A stretch of 33,254 nucleotides of DNA, taken from positions 1 to 33,254 of the forward strand of contig JASHSS010000516.1 in assembly GCA_030038565.1 (NCBI GenBank), read 5' to 3'. The notes beneath the pieces were generated by a model. That model was given only the letters and a program-made list of their open reading frames with translations, ran no database searches and had not been told where the DNA came from. Both the position numbers and the translations under genes were made by a program. The stretch's first letter is position 1; each line of letters starts with the position of its first letter. The stretch is from Bryobacteraceae bacterium (GTDB taxonomy: Bacteria; Acidobacteriota; Terriglobia; Bryobacterales; Bryobacteraceae). Positions 1 through 7,652 of this stretch are shown one piece after another.

Positions 1-1420
1 CGCGGCCGTAGCCTTCGGGATGCCATTGTCCGTCGGCGCCGCGGCCATTGGGGCGGGGACCGCTGACGAACATGGTCGGCTCGGGGTAGGTCTCCTCGTA
101 CTCGGGCGGCTGGTAGGCGGCATCCTCCTTGGTTCCGCCGCCTTCGTGGAAGACCTGCATGTTGCTGATTTTGACGTCTTCGATGGCATGGCCAGGGATG
201 CCGCTGATAATGGACCCGAGCCGCGAAGAGCAATTGGAACAGACCAGGTTGTCAACGATCACGTGCTTCAGGGTTCCCACAGGGGTGTTGTCCGGACCGC
301 GCATGCGAGATCCCAGTCGCATGAAAATGGGGGCGGTGATGATATCGCGCATCGAAATGTTGGTAACGGTGATGTCTTCGAGAAGGGCGCCATCCACGGA
401 TTCGAGCGCCAGGCCCTGGCAGCCTTCGAAGACGCAATTGGAAATGGTGATGTTGCGGAACCCGCCGTTGGATTCAGTGCCGAACTTGATGCGGCCGGTG
501 TGGGGGATGCGCGCGTCGGGGCCGAAGCGCTTATAGGTGCCGTCCAGCATGGTGCCTTCTTCCCAGCATCCGCTGACGTAGCAGTTGGTGATGGTGATGA
601 ACTCGCACTGCTTGGCGCGGCCCAGGGAGTAATCGGCCTTCAGGCAGATGCCGTCGTCCCAGGGCGAGTTGACGTAGCAGTTGGAGATGCGGACGTTGCG
701 GCAGGCGTCCACATCCATGCCGTCGCGGTTGGTGTCGATTTTGAGGTTATCGATGGTGAGGTTATCGACGCCGGTAGCCAGGACGCCGAAGTGGCCGCCG
801 TGCAGAATCGAGAAATCGCGCAGCAGCACGTTGTGGCAGTCCTTCAGGCTGATGGACTTATTGCCCACGCCGGGGATCTGGGCGCCCTGGCCGCGGCTCA
901 ACCCCCGGCCCCAGATGTGGCCGCTGCCTTCGATGGCGACGTTCTCGATGCCCTCGCCCCAGATGAGGCTGTTGTGGAAGTGGCTGTGGCCGAAGTCCTG
1001 GTACATGTCCCACTGGTTAGGCTCGGCGGGATCGTAGCCGGGCCCAGAGGGCACCCCCGAGGGCGCCCCGGAGGGCGTCCCGTTGAATCCACCTTCGGGG
1101 GCCGAACCGGCGGCGATGAGCGTGGCGCCCTGTTCCAGGTGGAGGGTAATATTGCTCTTCAAATGAATGGAGAAGGACAGATAATTGCCGGCGGGGAAGA
1201 GGACGGTTCCACCGCCGGCAGCCGCGGCGGCATCGATGGCCTTGTTGATGGCGGCCGTGTCGATGGTCTTTCCGTCGCCGGCGGCGCCGAAGGATTTCAC
1301 GTCGAAGCTTCCGGCGGTGGAAGCGGCCAGGGCGAGGCGCGGCCCGGCGAGGGCAGCCACGGCGGCGCCGGCTCCGGCGAGGCGTAAGAAGTCTCGGCGC
1401 GGATGGAATTCAGACGGCAT
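1..1420 (-). CDS. Secreted GH28 polygalacturonase-like enzyme (3' end beyond window)
   Basis: Predicted exported glycoside hydrolase of the GH28 (pectinase) family, a right-handed parallel beta-helix enzyme that hydrolyses galacturonan-type polysaccharide. The frame is open from ATG at 1420 to the window edge (473 codons). The N-terminus carries a twin-arginine motif (RRDFLRLAG, residues 9-17) followed by an Ala-rich hydrophobic stretch, so export by Tat is likely. After the signal come the typical pectinase start (FDVKSFGAAGDGKTIDT), and then the acidic catalytic signature: NRDGMD with Asp233, and Asp255-Asp256 in WDDGICLK. The 22-residue spacing resembles the Asp180/Asp201-Asp202 layout of fungal polygalacturonases. 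A downstream HTGRIKFGTES segment occupies the place of the usual GHG/SIGSE motif but differs from it, so substrate specificity is uncertain. A GGAG ribosome site lies 9 bases before ATG. Family call strong; substrate is inferred. Confidence 0.87.
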   Translation of the reverse strand, partial: MPSEFHPRRDFLRLAGAGAAVAALAGPRLALAASTAGSFDVKSFGAAGDGKTIDTAAINKAIDAAAAAGGGTVLFPAGNYLSFSIHLKSNITLHLEQGATLIAAGSAPEGGFNGTPSGAPSGVPSGPGYDPAEPNQWDMYQDFGHSHFHNSLIWGEGIENVAIEGSGHIWGRGLSRGQGAQIPGVGNKSISLKDCHNVLLRDFSILHGGHFGVLATGVDNLTIDNLKIDTNRDGMDVDACRNVRISNCYVNSPWDDGICLKADYSLGRAKQCEFITITNCYVSGCWEEGTMLDGTYKRFGPDARIPHTGRIKFGTESNGGFRNITISNCVFEGCQGLALESVDGALLEDITVTNISMRDIITAPIFMRLGSRMRGPDNTPVGTLKHVIVDNLVCSNCSSRLGSIISGIPGHAIEDVKISNMQVFHEGGGTKEDAAYQPPEYEETYPEPTMFVSGPRPNGRGADGQWHPEGYGR

Positions 1421-1465
1421 GGGCTTTTTCTCCGGAAATGGCGTTCACGAGCTTTCCAGAGTTAT

Positions 1466-1474
1466 GGTATATCA
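1466..1474 (-). promoter_or_regulatory. Possible extended -10 promoter for the GH28 gene
   Basis: On the minus strand the sequence TGATATACC lies 45 bases upstream of the GH28 start codon. It fits an extended -10 (TGN followed by TATAcc). No convincing -35 hexamer is visible. It sits in the 120-bp gap between the aldo/keto reductase stop and the GH28 start. Confidence 0.3.
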
Positions 1475-1540
1475 GGTCGCTGGCGGCCGGGCGGACGCTC
1501 CGAAGGGGCTTCTGCGACCGCTATATCCGAGGCTGCCGCG

Positions 1541-2542
1541 TCATCTCGCCTCAGGCCCCTTCAGGACCTCTTCAATCCGCCCCAGTTCCTCATCCGAGAA
1601 CTTCCGGTTTTCCAACGCCGCCACATCCTGGTCGATCTGCTGCACGCGGCTGGCGCCGATCAGGACGCTGGTCACCGCGTCGTGGCGCAGCGCCCATACC
1701 AGCGCCATCTGGGCCAGGCTCTGGCCGCGCTCGCGGGCCAGTTTCTGCAATTCGCGCGCCTGGCGCAGGCGCCGATCCTCCACCTGCTCGGGCCGCAGAT
1801 AGCCGTGCGGCTTGCCGGCGCGCGAATCGGCGGGAATGCCTTCCAGGTAGCGGTCCGTCAGCAGTCCCTGGGCCAGTGGGGAGAAGACAATCCCGCCCAC
1901 GCCTTCTTTAGCCAGCACCTCCAGCAGTCCGTTCTCCGGGGTGCGCTGGAACATCGAATACTTGAACTGGTGGATGACGCAGGGCGTGCCCAGCCGGCGA
2001 AGAACGGCCAGCGCCGCGACGGTCTGCTCGGGGTTGTAATTCGAAATACCGGCGTAGAGCGCCTTGCCGCTGCGCACCGCATGGTCCAGCGCGCCCATGG
2101 TCTCTTCCACCGGCGTGGCCGGGTCGGGCCGATGGGAATAGAAAAGGTCCACGTATTCCAGGCCCATGCGGCGCAGGCTCTGGTCCAGGCTGGCCAGCAG
2201 GTATTTGCGCGATCCCCAGTTGCCGTACGGACCGGGCCACATGTCGTAGCCCGCCTTGGTGGAAACGATCAGTTCGTCCCGGTAGGGGGCGAAATCGTCT
2301 TTCAGCAGCTTGCCGAAGGTCTCTTCCGCGGAGCCGTAGGGCGGCCCGTAATTGTTGGCCAGGTCAAAGTGGGTGATCCCCAGGTCGAAGGCGCGGCGCA
2401 GCATGGCGCGCGAGTTTTCAAGCGCATCTACGCCGCCGAAATTGTGCCACAAGCCCAGCGAAATGGCGGGCAGCCGCAGGCCGCACTGCCCCAACCGCGG
2501 ATAAGCCATTGCGTCGTACCGCGCGGGATTGGGTGTGTACAA
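1541..2542 (-). CDS. Aldo/keto reductase, YghZ/Gpr type
   Basis: NADPH-dependent aldo/keto reductase very similar in pattern to E. coli YghZ (L-glyceraldehyde 3-phosphate reductase). Recognisable family blocks run along the whole 333 residues: the N-terminal PNPARYDAM...GLRLPAISLGLWHNFGG, HFDLANNYGPP with the catalytic Asp and Tyr, STKAGYDMWPGPYG with the catalytic Lys, and VDLFYSHRPDP with the catalytic His. The C-terminal QSLAQMALVWALR and SVLIGASR blocks form the cofactor-binding end of the barrel. The only start upstream of the conserved N-terminus is TTG at 2542, because an in-frame stop lies 30 bases further up; a GGGGGAG ribosome site is 11 bases before it. It is divergent from the GNAT pair. 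The cytoplasmic physiological substrate here (methylglyoxal or another aldehyde) is inferred only. Confidence 0.93.
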   Translation of the reverse strand: MYTPNPARYDAMAYPRLGQCGLRLPAISLGLWHNFGGVDALENSRAMLRRAFDLGITHFDLANNYGPPYGSAEETFGKLLKDDFAPYRDELIVSTKAGYDMWPGPYGNWGSRKYLLASLDQSLRRMGLEYVDLFYSHRPDPATPVEETMGALDHAVRSGKALYAGISNYNPEQTVAALAVLRRLGTPCVIHQFKYSMFQRTPENGLLEVLAKEGVGGIVFSPLAQGLLTDRYLEGIPADSRAGKPHGYLRPEQVEDRRLRQARELQKLARERGQSLAQMALVWALRHDAVTSVLIGASRVQQIDQDVAALENRKFSDEELGRIEEVLKGPEAR

Positions 2543-2585
2543 GTTGGTGTTCGCTCCCCCACCATCCTATCAGCGCACGGCCCGC

Positions 2586-2591
2586 TATGAT
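2586..2591 (+). promoter_or_regulatory. -10-like TATGAT seven bases before GNAT 1 start (leaderless candidate)
   Basis: TATGAT ends exactly 7 bases before ATG at 2599, so transcription would begin at about the start codon. No usable Shine-Dalgarno sequence precedes 2599. The same arrangement (TATCAT, 7 bases, ATG) precedes the paralogous gene at 3084. Confidence 0.45.
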
Positions 2592-2598
2592 CGGAATG

Positions 2599-3087
2599 AT
2601 GACCATCCGCCCCGCCACGCTGGTTGGGTCCGACCTCGAGACCATCGTCTACCACCGCCGCGCGATTTACTGGGAAGCGGGTTATCGCGACGAACGCGCG
2701 CTGGATACCATGGGCGCCGCATACCGGTTGTGGCTACGCGGGAAGCGGGAATCCGGCCAGTACCTGGCCTGGTTCGCTCTGGCGCCCGATTCTTCCATCA
2801 CCGCCGGGGTTGGCCTATGGTTGACGGATTCGCCGCCCAACCTGTTTGCCTCCGGGCGCTGGCGCGGTAACCTCGTGAACGTCTATACCGAGCCTCCACA
2901 CCGGCGGCGCGGAGTGGCCCGCGCGCTGATCGAAGGGGCGTTGGACTGGTGCCAGGGCCATCAAATCGATATGATCGTCCTGCATTCGACTCCCAGCGGC
3001 CGCGCGCTCTACGAATCGCTGGGCTTTACCCCGGGCAGCGAAATGCGGCTGATCCGGCCGATCACCCCGGTATCATCGAAAAGATGA
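2599..3087 (+). CDS. GNAT-family N-acetyltransferase, copy 1
   Basis: Cytoplasmic 162-residue acetyl-CoA-dependent acetyltransferase of the GNAT superfamily; acceptor unknown. The acetyl-CoA pyrophosphate-binding loop of motif A is visible as the HRRRGVARAL block after the NVYTEPP strand, and motif B as ALYESLGFTP near the C-terminus. ATG at 2599 was chosen because the protein then starts MTIR, exactly as its neighbour does; in-frame ATGs at 2587 and 2596 are alternatives. The stop codon overlaps the next gene's start in ATGA, so translation of the two may be coupled. The two proteins are roughly 60 % identical over their whole length, a clear tandem duplication. Confidence 0.85.
   Translation: MTIRPATLVGSDLETIVYHRRAIYWEAGYRDERALDTMGAAYRLWLRGKRESGQYLAWFALAPDSSITAGVGLWLTDSPPNLFASGRWRGNLVNVYTEPPHRRRGVARALIEGALDWCQGHQIDMIVLHSTPSGRALYESLGFTPGSEMRLIRPITPVSSKR
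3071..3076 (+). promoter_or_regulatory. -10-like TATCAT before GNAT 2, inside the end of GNAT 1
   Basis: TATCAT ends 7 bases before the ATG at 3084 and lies within the last codons of the preceding gene. It aligns with TATGAT at 2586. It may be an active internal promoter giving a leaderless transcript, or a relic of the duplication. Confidence 0.35.
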
Positions 3088-3554
3088 CCATCCGTTCCGC
3101 AACGCCCGACGCCGCGGACATCCAGACCATCGTGCGTCACCGCCGCGCCATGTTTCGCGACATGGGCTATCACGACGAGGACGCACTGGAGGCCATGAGC
3201 GCCGGCTTCCTGCCCTGGCTGAGGTGCAAGATGGAAGCCGGTGAGTACCTGGGCTGGTTCGCCCTCGGGCCGGATTCCTCGGTGGCCGCGGGGCTGGGCC
3301 TCTGGCTGATGGATTGGCCGCCCCATATGGTGGCCTCGGGGCGCTGGCGCGGCAATATCTTGAACGTGTATACCGAACCGGCGCACCGGCGGCGCGGCAT
3401 GGCTCGCGCGCTGATGCAGGTGGCGCTCGGCTGGTGCGCGGACCATGATGTGGACGCGGTGATCCTGCACGCTAGCCCGGAGGGCCGCCCGCTCTACGAA
3501 TCGCTGGGCTTCACCCCGACCAACGAAATGCGGCTGACCGGGCCGCATGGGTGA
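3084..3554 (+). CDS. GNAT-family N-acetyltransferase, copy 2
   Basis: 156-residue GNAT acetyltransferase, tandem paralogue of the preceding protein. The acetyl-CoA loop is HRRRGMARAL and the C-terminal block is PLYESLGFTP. The block ASGRWRGN plus NVYTEP is identical in both copies, while the N-terminal helices (residues about 20-50) differ most, as expected if acceptor specificity has diverged. The start is fixed by the ATGA overlap with the previous stop. A hairpin likely to end the transcript lies about 80 bases downstream. Acceptor substrate unknown. Confidence 0.85.
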   Translation: MTIRSATPDAADIQTIVRHRRAMFRDMGYHDEDALEAMSAGFLPWLRCKMEAGEYLGWFALGPDSSVAAGLGLWLMDWPPHMVASGRWRGNILNVYTEPAHRRRGMARALMQVALGWCADHDVDAVILHASPEGRPLYESLGFTPTNEMRLTGPHG

Positions 3555-3634
3555 GCGGACGCCGCGCCCCGACGGCCACGCCCTGGCGTCCTGGCCAATG
3601 TAAGTCATTGATAACAAAACCCTCGGCTCGTTTG

Positions 3635-3657
3635 AAACGGCCAGAGCCTGGCCGTTT
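3635..3657. terminator. Perfect 10-bp hairpin, probable terminator
   Basis: AAACGGCCAG, loop AGC, CTGGCCGTTT: a perfect 10-bp stem with a three-base loop, with A residues on one side and T residues on the other. It follows the GNAT pair and precedes the SIS gene. The T-run is only three bases, so it is a modest intrinsic terminator; the remaining sequence of the 216-bp gap (3555-3770) shows nothing else recognisable. Confidence 0.5.
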
Positions 3658-3770
3658 GGGGCAGGCCAGAGGAGGCTGACCGCGCCGAATCGGTGAGGTG
3701 AACTTGCGCCGGCTTAGCGCTCCCGGCTCGCCGCTTGGCCGCGGGCGTACGGATGCTATGGTGGATAGCG

Positions 3771-4811
3771 ATGTCGAGAATGCTCGAAGAGATTCGCCAG
3801 CAGCCGGAAGCGCTGGCGCGCACGCTAGGGCGCGAAATGCCCAGCGCGCGGAGGTTCAAGAAGCTGGTGGAAAAGCGGCGGCCCAAGCTGATCGTGCTGG
3901 TGGCCCGGGGAACCTCGGACAACGCCGCGCTGTTCGGGCGCTACCTCCTGGAAATCACCACGGGAATTCCGGTTTCACTGGCGGCGCCTTCCATCACCAC
4001 GCTGTATCACGCGGCGGTGGATTATCGCGAGGCGCTGGTGGTGGCGATTTCGCAATCCGGTGAATCCACCGACACTAATGTGGTGCTGGAGCGCGCGCGC
4101 CGGCAGGGCGCCCTGACTCTGGGAATTACCAACGAAAGCCGCAGCAGCCTGGCTAAGCTGGCCGAGCATGTCTTCCTGGTGCGGGCGGGGAAAGAGCGGA
4201 GTGTGGCCGCAACCAAGACGTACACCGGCCAGATGCTGATTCTGTATCTGGTGGCGCACGCTCTGGGCGCGCCGGTCAGGCTTGCCGACCTGGAACGGCT
4301 GCCGGCGGCGGTGGAGGCCGCGTTGCGGCTGGAGCCGGAGATGGAGGCGCTTTCCGAGCGCTACCGCTTCATGCGGCACGCAGCCGTGGTGGGCCGCGGA
4401 TTCAACTACGCCAACGCCTTCGAATTTGCCCTGAAGCTGATGGAGACGTGCTACGTGGTGGCGGAGCGTTTCTCGTCGGCCGATTTCATGCACGGGCCGA
4501 TCGCGCTGGTGGAACCGAGTTTCCCGGTGTTCGCCTTCGCGCCGCCGGGCGCCACCTGGCCGTCGATCAGCCAGACGCTCCAAAAGCTGCATGCCCTGCA
4601 CGCCGAAATTGCGGTGATCACCGATGCCCGCAACACGCACGCGGGGACGCACGCCACCCGCGTGATCCGCCTGCCGGTGCGGCTGAAGGAGGAACTGACG
4701 CCGATTCCGTACGTGATTCCGGCGCAACTGCTGGCCGCCTGCCTGGCATCGCAGAAGGGGCTGAATCCCGACCATCCGCGCACCCTGAGCAAGGTGACGC
4801 TGACCCTCTGA
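3771..4811 (+). CDS. SIS-domain sugar-phosphate isomerase/deaminase (GlmS C-half/AgaS/NagB-II type)
   Basis: 346-residue cytoplasmic protein made of two SIS (sugar isomerase) domains, equivalent to the isomerase half of GlmS without the N-terminal glutaminase. SIS 1 shows VARGTSDNA and the phosphosugar-binding SQSGESTD; ERSVAATKTYTGQ follows. SIS 2 shows the ALKLMET helix, SADFMHGPIALVE with the conserved His, and the C-terminal HPRTLSKVTLTL tail. The absence of a Cys1 glutaminase domain argues against glucosamine-6-phosphate synthase and for a deaminase/isomerase acting on amino-sugar phosphates. ATG 3771 was chosen because GGTGGA lies 6 bases upstream; TTG 3735 and ATG 3753 are alternatives. 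A TATGGT hexamer 8 bases upstream could also be a leaderless -10. No amino-sugar genes adjoin it, so the exact substrate is open. Confidence 0.85.
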   Translation: MSRMLEEIRQQPEALARTLGREMPSARRFKKLVEKRRPKLIVLVARGTSDNAALFGRYLLEITTGIPVSLAAPSITTLYHAAVDYREALVVAISQSGESTDTNVVLERARRQGALTLGITNESRSSLAKLAEHVFLVRAGKERSVAATKTYTGQMLILYLVAHALGAPVRLADLERLPAAVEAALRLEPEMEALSERYRFMRHAAVVGRGFNYANAFEFALKLMETCYVVAERFSSADFMHGPIALVEPSFPVFAFAPPGATWPSISQTLQKLHALHAEIAVITDARNTHAGTHATRVIRLPVRLKEELTPIPYVIPAQLLAACLASQKGLNPDHPRTLSKVTLTL

Positions 4812-4937
4812 GGCTTCCCTTCACTCTGGCAGGCGCCCACTGGAAACGCGAACGAGACGCCCGGGGCGGTCATGTGGCCCACAGCGCCGTGGTTGGGATG
4901 ATCGGCCGCGACGATTGCGGCTGCGCCACAAGTGGTG

Positions 4938-4955
4938 ATCGCCGGGAGCGGCGAT
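4938..4955. terminator. Hairpin between convergent genes
   Basis: ATCGCCG, loop GGAG, CGGCGAT: a perfect 7-bp stem in the 202-bp gap (4812-5013) between the convergent SIS and esterase genes. No T-tract follows on either strand, so it is at best a weak bidirectional terminator. Confidence 0.25.
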
Positions 4956-5013
4956 TCGCCTGGGAGACGGCTCGGCACGCATTCCAGCGCCGGCCGGTCC
5001 CGTGGGCGACGGT

Positions 5014-6831
5014 TTACGGGTGCGCGCCATTCTCCGGCGAATGCGTGGCGGCGTCGCCGCCCAACAATCTCCAGGCCGCCTGCCATCCGCCCGCGCGCTG
5101 AATCCCGGGAACGAAGAAGCGCTCGTGGAACTCTTCATCCGTACCGAAAAAGGGACGGGCTGGAGAACCGCTGAGGCGGACCGGCACGGGCGCCAGGGCC
5201 GCCGCGAAAACCGACCAGATGGCCGCGTCGTCCAGGCCCAGCAGGTTCACTTCCTCGCCCGTCCGCGAGTTCGCGTAGGCTAGCACAGTGAGGATATCCT
5301 GGACGCGGTTGGCGTCGTCGGTCTGGTTGTAGGAGAGGAACCAAGTCCCCGAGCGGTCGCGGTGGGTTTTCGCCGAACCGGTCTGGAACACGTCCGCCAG
5401 CATCACCGGCCGGTGCGCGGCGAGCAATCCCGCCACCACCGGACTGCGGCGGGCCGCATCCATCCCTTCGGGGTGGATCACCACGGCCGGTGCGCCGGTC
5501 CCCGGAAACCAGCGCACCGGTATGCGATCGCCGCGGCCGGGACGCGCGAGCAGCAGCCGGGCGCCTTCGCTCGCGGCGATCACCCGCGCGGGCCATTCCG
5601 CACCGAACACCAGCCGCAGGCGCGCGCGGATGTCTACGGGATCGGCGGCCTCCTCGTTCTGGCGTTCGGAGGACTCGCGCCACTGGCGGAACAGGGATTC
5701 GTAATCGAGCGCGGTTTCCGGCAGCGTCTGCGCTTTCAGATCGGCATCCGCGATGGACGGCATGGGATTCTCCGGCGGGTCGGAGTATTCCATGCCCAGC
5801 AGGTTCCCGGCGAAGAAGCCGTAGACCGCCTGGCGGCTCGCGGCATTGTAATTATGGTTGGCGTTGAAGTGCTGGTTGCGGACGTTTTCCGCCGCGCCGT
5901 AGAGGGCATAGATCCGCTGGATTTCGGGGAACTCCTCGGCGGGCGTGTGGCTGGTCCAGTCGCCCGTGCTCGACACCAGCAGCATGGGCCGGGGAGCCAT
6001 CATGGCGGCGATTTCCACATTGAAAGTATCCAGGCGCAGGTTGGGCGCTTCTTCGCAGGGATCGGCCCCCTGCGCATAGGCTGACACCATATTTACGGGG
6101 GCATCCACCCGCACGCGCTCGTCCACCGCTGCCAGCAGGATGGTCTGGGTTCCGCCGCCGGAAGCTCCTGTGACCGCCAGGCGGGCGGGGTCCACATCGC
6201 GCCGCGATTCGAGGTAATCCAGAGCGCGCATGGAATTCCATAGTTGCAGGCCCAGAGGGTTAAACGACCACAACTGCTCGCGCCAGCCGCCGAAATCGTG
6301 GGGGGTCTGGCGGGTGTCCTGGTATCCCACCATGTCGTGCGCGAATACGATGTACCCCTGGCGCGCCAGGTTTAAGCCCAGCGCCGGCACCGAATAAGAA
6401 GGGATGTTTTCCAGCCGCCCGCGCCTCCAGTGGCCGTGCGGGGAAAGCACCGCCGGACGCTTTCCCCCTTCTTGCGCCGGGCGGTACAGGTTGCCGGCCA
6501 GGAAATATCCCGGCAGGGTTTCCAGCAGGATCGTCTCGATGACCACATCGCCGACCGTCACCTGGTGCACCGTGGCGGCGTGCAGCGGATTGCGTGAAGG
6601 CATGGGAAGGAGACCGGCGGCCGAAAGGATCTGCTGACGCAGGGCGGCGCGGCGGATTTGCCACTCGGCCAGTGAAGCGTACGGACGCATCCGGAAATGC
6701 GTATCGGGGGACACCGGCTCCAGGTTGCGGCGGTCGTGCGGGGGAACCTGGCACGGAGCATTGGCCGCCGCGCAGAATAGCATGACCCAGCCCACAGAAA
6801 GCCCCACCTTTGCCCGCCGCACGTTTGCCAT
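5014..6831 (-). CDS. Exported alpha/beta hydrolase, acetylxylan-esterase-like
   Basis: 605-residue predicted secreted serine hydrolase. The N-terminus (MANVRRAKVGLSVGWVMLFC, then a small-residue region ending near CQ) looks like a signal peptide, possibly with a lipobox-like Cys. The hydrolase core has AVLSPHGHWR near the oxyanion site, nucleophile Ser224 in VTGASGGGTQT, an acidic residue in SSTGDW, and HNYN as a candidate catalytic His region. This resembles the large esterase/acetylxylan-esterase-like proteins of acidobacteria and planctomycetes that have two alpha/beta hydrolase-like halves; the C-terminal half (VVIHPEGMD, LLGLDDAAIWSVFAAAL) lacks an evident nucleophile elbow. ATG 6831 was chosen as the start of the signal peptide; it lies 22 bases beyond the stop of the ComB gene, so the two probably form an operon. 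Substrate is inferred. Confidence 0.75.
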   Translation of the reverse strand: MANVRRAKVGLSVGWVMLFCAAANAPCQVPPHDRRNLEPVSPDTHFRMRPYASLAEWQIRRAALRQQILSAAGLLPMPSRNPLHAATVHQVTVGDVVIETILLETLPGYFLAGNLYRPAQEGGKRPAVLSPHGHWRRGRLENIPSYSVPALGLNLARQGYIVFAHDMVGYQDTRQTPHDFGGWREQLWSFNPLGLQLWNSMRALDYLESRRDVDPARLAVTGASGGGTQTILLAAVDERVRVDAPVNMVSAYAQGADPCEEAPNLRLDTFNVEIAAMMAPRPMLLVSSTGDWTSHTPAEEFPEIQRIYALYGAAENVRNQHFNANHNYNAASRQAVYGFFAGNLLGMEYSDPPENPMPSIADADLKAQTLPETALDYESLFRQWRESSERQNEEAADPVDIRARLRLVFGAEWPARVIAASEGARLLLARPGRGDRIPVRWFPGTGAPAVVIHPEGMDAARRSPVVAGLLAAHRPVMLADVFQTGSAKTHRDRSGTWFLSYNQTDDANRVQDILTVLAYANSRTGEEVNLLGLDDAAIWSVFAAALAPVPVRLSGSPARPFFGTDEEFHERFFVPGIQRAGGWQAAWRLLGGDAATHSPENGAHP

Positions 6832-6853
6832 GATGTCGAACCGGCCTGGTTGG

Positions 6854-7582
6854 TTACCGAGCCTCTGTACGATCAGCCACGAAGCGGTCGCCCCGCAGAA
6901 CCGGGGCTGTCCGGCTGGCGTCGCATTCCGAGGCCAGATCGATATCTCCGGTGAAGCCGCGGGCAACCAGTTCGCGCCCCGAAACGCAGCCGGACAAGAT
7001 CTCCGGCAGACGGTTTCGACAGCGCTCAAAAACCGCCACCGCGGCTGCGGCCTCCGGGGATAAGCGTCCGGAAAGCTCCGCCAACACCGCGCCGGCTCCC
7101 AGTAAGTCTTCCGCCGACGTGCGGGCTTCGCCATCCGGCCACCGCTCGCCCGCCGGAATCACCGCCACCGGTCCGCCCACCCGCCGGAGGGCGTCCGCCA
7201 CCGCCCGGCAGTTGCGCAGGCAGGCGGTCCAAACGCCGGGGCCGGCCGCCAGGCTGAGCGCGCCGCCATTGGGCGATGGCAGCACCAGCGCAGTGCCGGG
7301 CGGGATCGGGCGCAACGATGCCGGGGAAAGCGAGTACCCGCCGGCCGATCGGTCCCCGGCCAGTATCGCGCCGCGCGACGCCGCGAATTCCGCCGCCGAA
7401 GGATCGCGCCAGCCATAAGGCAGCACCGCCGCCCCGCGCCCAACCGCGATATCCACCGCCGTCGAAAACGACAGGACGTCCACAATCACCACCCCCCGGC
7501 TTCGCGCCGCCAGCGCCTCAACGCCTGCGCGGCCCCACTCCAGGCGCAGATCGTATTCCGCCTGGCTTTCGGGTTGGCACAC
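6854..7582 (-). CDS. comB: ComB-like 2-phosphosulfolactate phosphatase
   Basis: 242-residue protein of the ComB family, whose archaeal members dephosphorylate 2-phosphosulfolactate in coenzyme M synthesis; bacterial members are widespread and of uncertain role. Visible family blocks: VVIVDVLSFSTAVDIA (acidic metal-site region), LPSPNGGALS, ACLRNCRAVA, TSAEDLLGAGAV, and the C-terminal GRELVARGFTGDIDLASE. The start is taken as GTG 7582: it gives the normal family length, and upstream residues in this frame are low-complexity and unlike the family. TACACT lies 6 bases before the GTG, a leaderless arrangement. No other coenzyme M gene is nearby, so a sulfolactate role is only inferred from the family. 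It shares a short 70-bp divergent gap with the OstA-like gene. Confidence 0.83.
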   Translation of the reverse strand: MCQPESQAEYDLRLEWGRAGVEALAARSRGVVIVDVLSFSTAVDIAVGRGAAVLPYGWRDPSAAEFAASRGAILAGDRSAGGYSLSPASLRPIPPGTALVLPSPNGGALSLAAGPGVWTACLRNCRAVADALRRVGGPVAVIPAGERWPDGEARTSAEDLLGAGAVLAELSGRLSPEAAAAVAVFERCRNRLPEILSGCVSGRELVARGFTGDIDLASECDASRTAPVLRGDRFVADRTEAR

Positions 7583-7588
7583 GCCACC

Positions 7589-7594
7589 AGTGTA
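7589..7594 (-). promoter_or_regulatory. -10-like TACACT six bases before the comB GTG start
   Basis: On the minus strand TACACT is followed by GGTGGC and then GTG at 7582. The spacing puts the expected transcription start at the start codon. GGTGGC could instead serve as a poor ribosome site, so the leaderless reading is tentative. Confidence 0.4.
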
Positions 7595-7652
7595 GTTCGA
7601 AACGCCCCCTGTGCTCCCCGCGTCACACCAACGTACTGCGGAGGATCGTCGC

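Larger units (their letters stand above)
2586..3554 (+). repeat. Tandem gene duplication including the upstream -10 element
   Basis: Two diverged copies, about 2586-3070 and 3071-3554. Besides the coding identity, the 24 bases from the -10-like hexamer through the fourth codon differ at only three positions between copies, so the duplicated unit included the region just upstream of the start codon. Confidence 0.7.

Noticed and set aside
20-1387. Long plus-strand open frame opposite the GH28 gene
   Set aside because: It is antisense to a clear GH28 protein; its translation is low-complexity Ala/Gly/Val and matches no family. Long antisense frames are expected at this GC content.
3698-4063. 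121-codon plus-strand frame with a GAGGTG-like site before the SIS gene
   Set aside because: It overlaps the well-supported SIS gene in another frame and its product is low-complexity.
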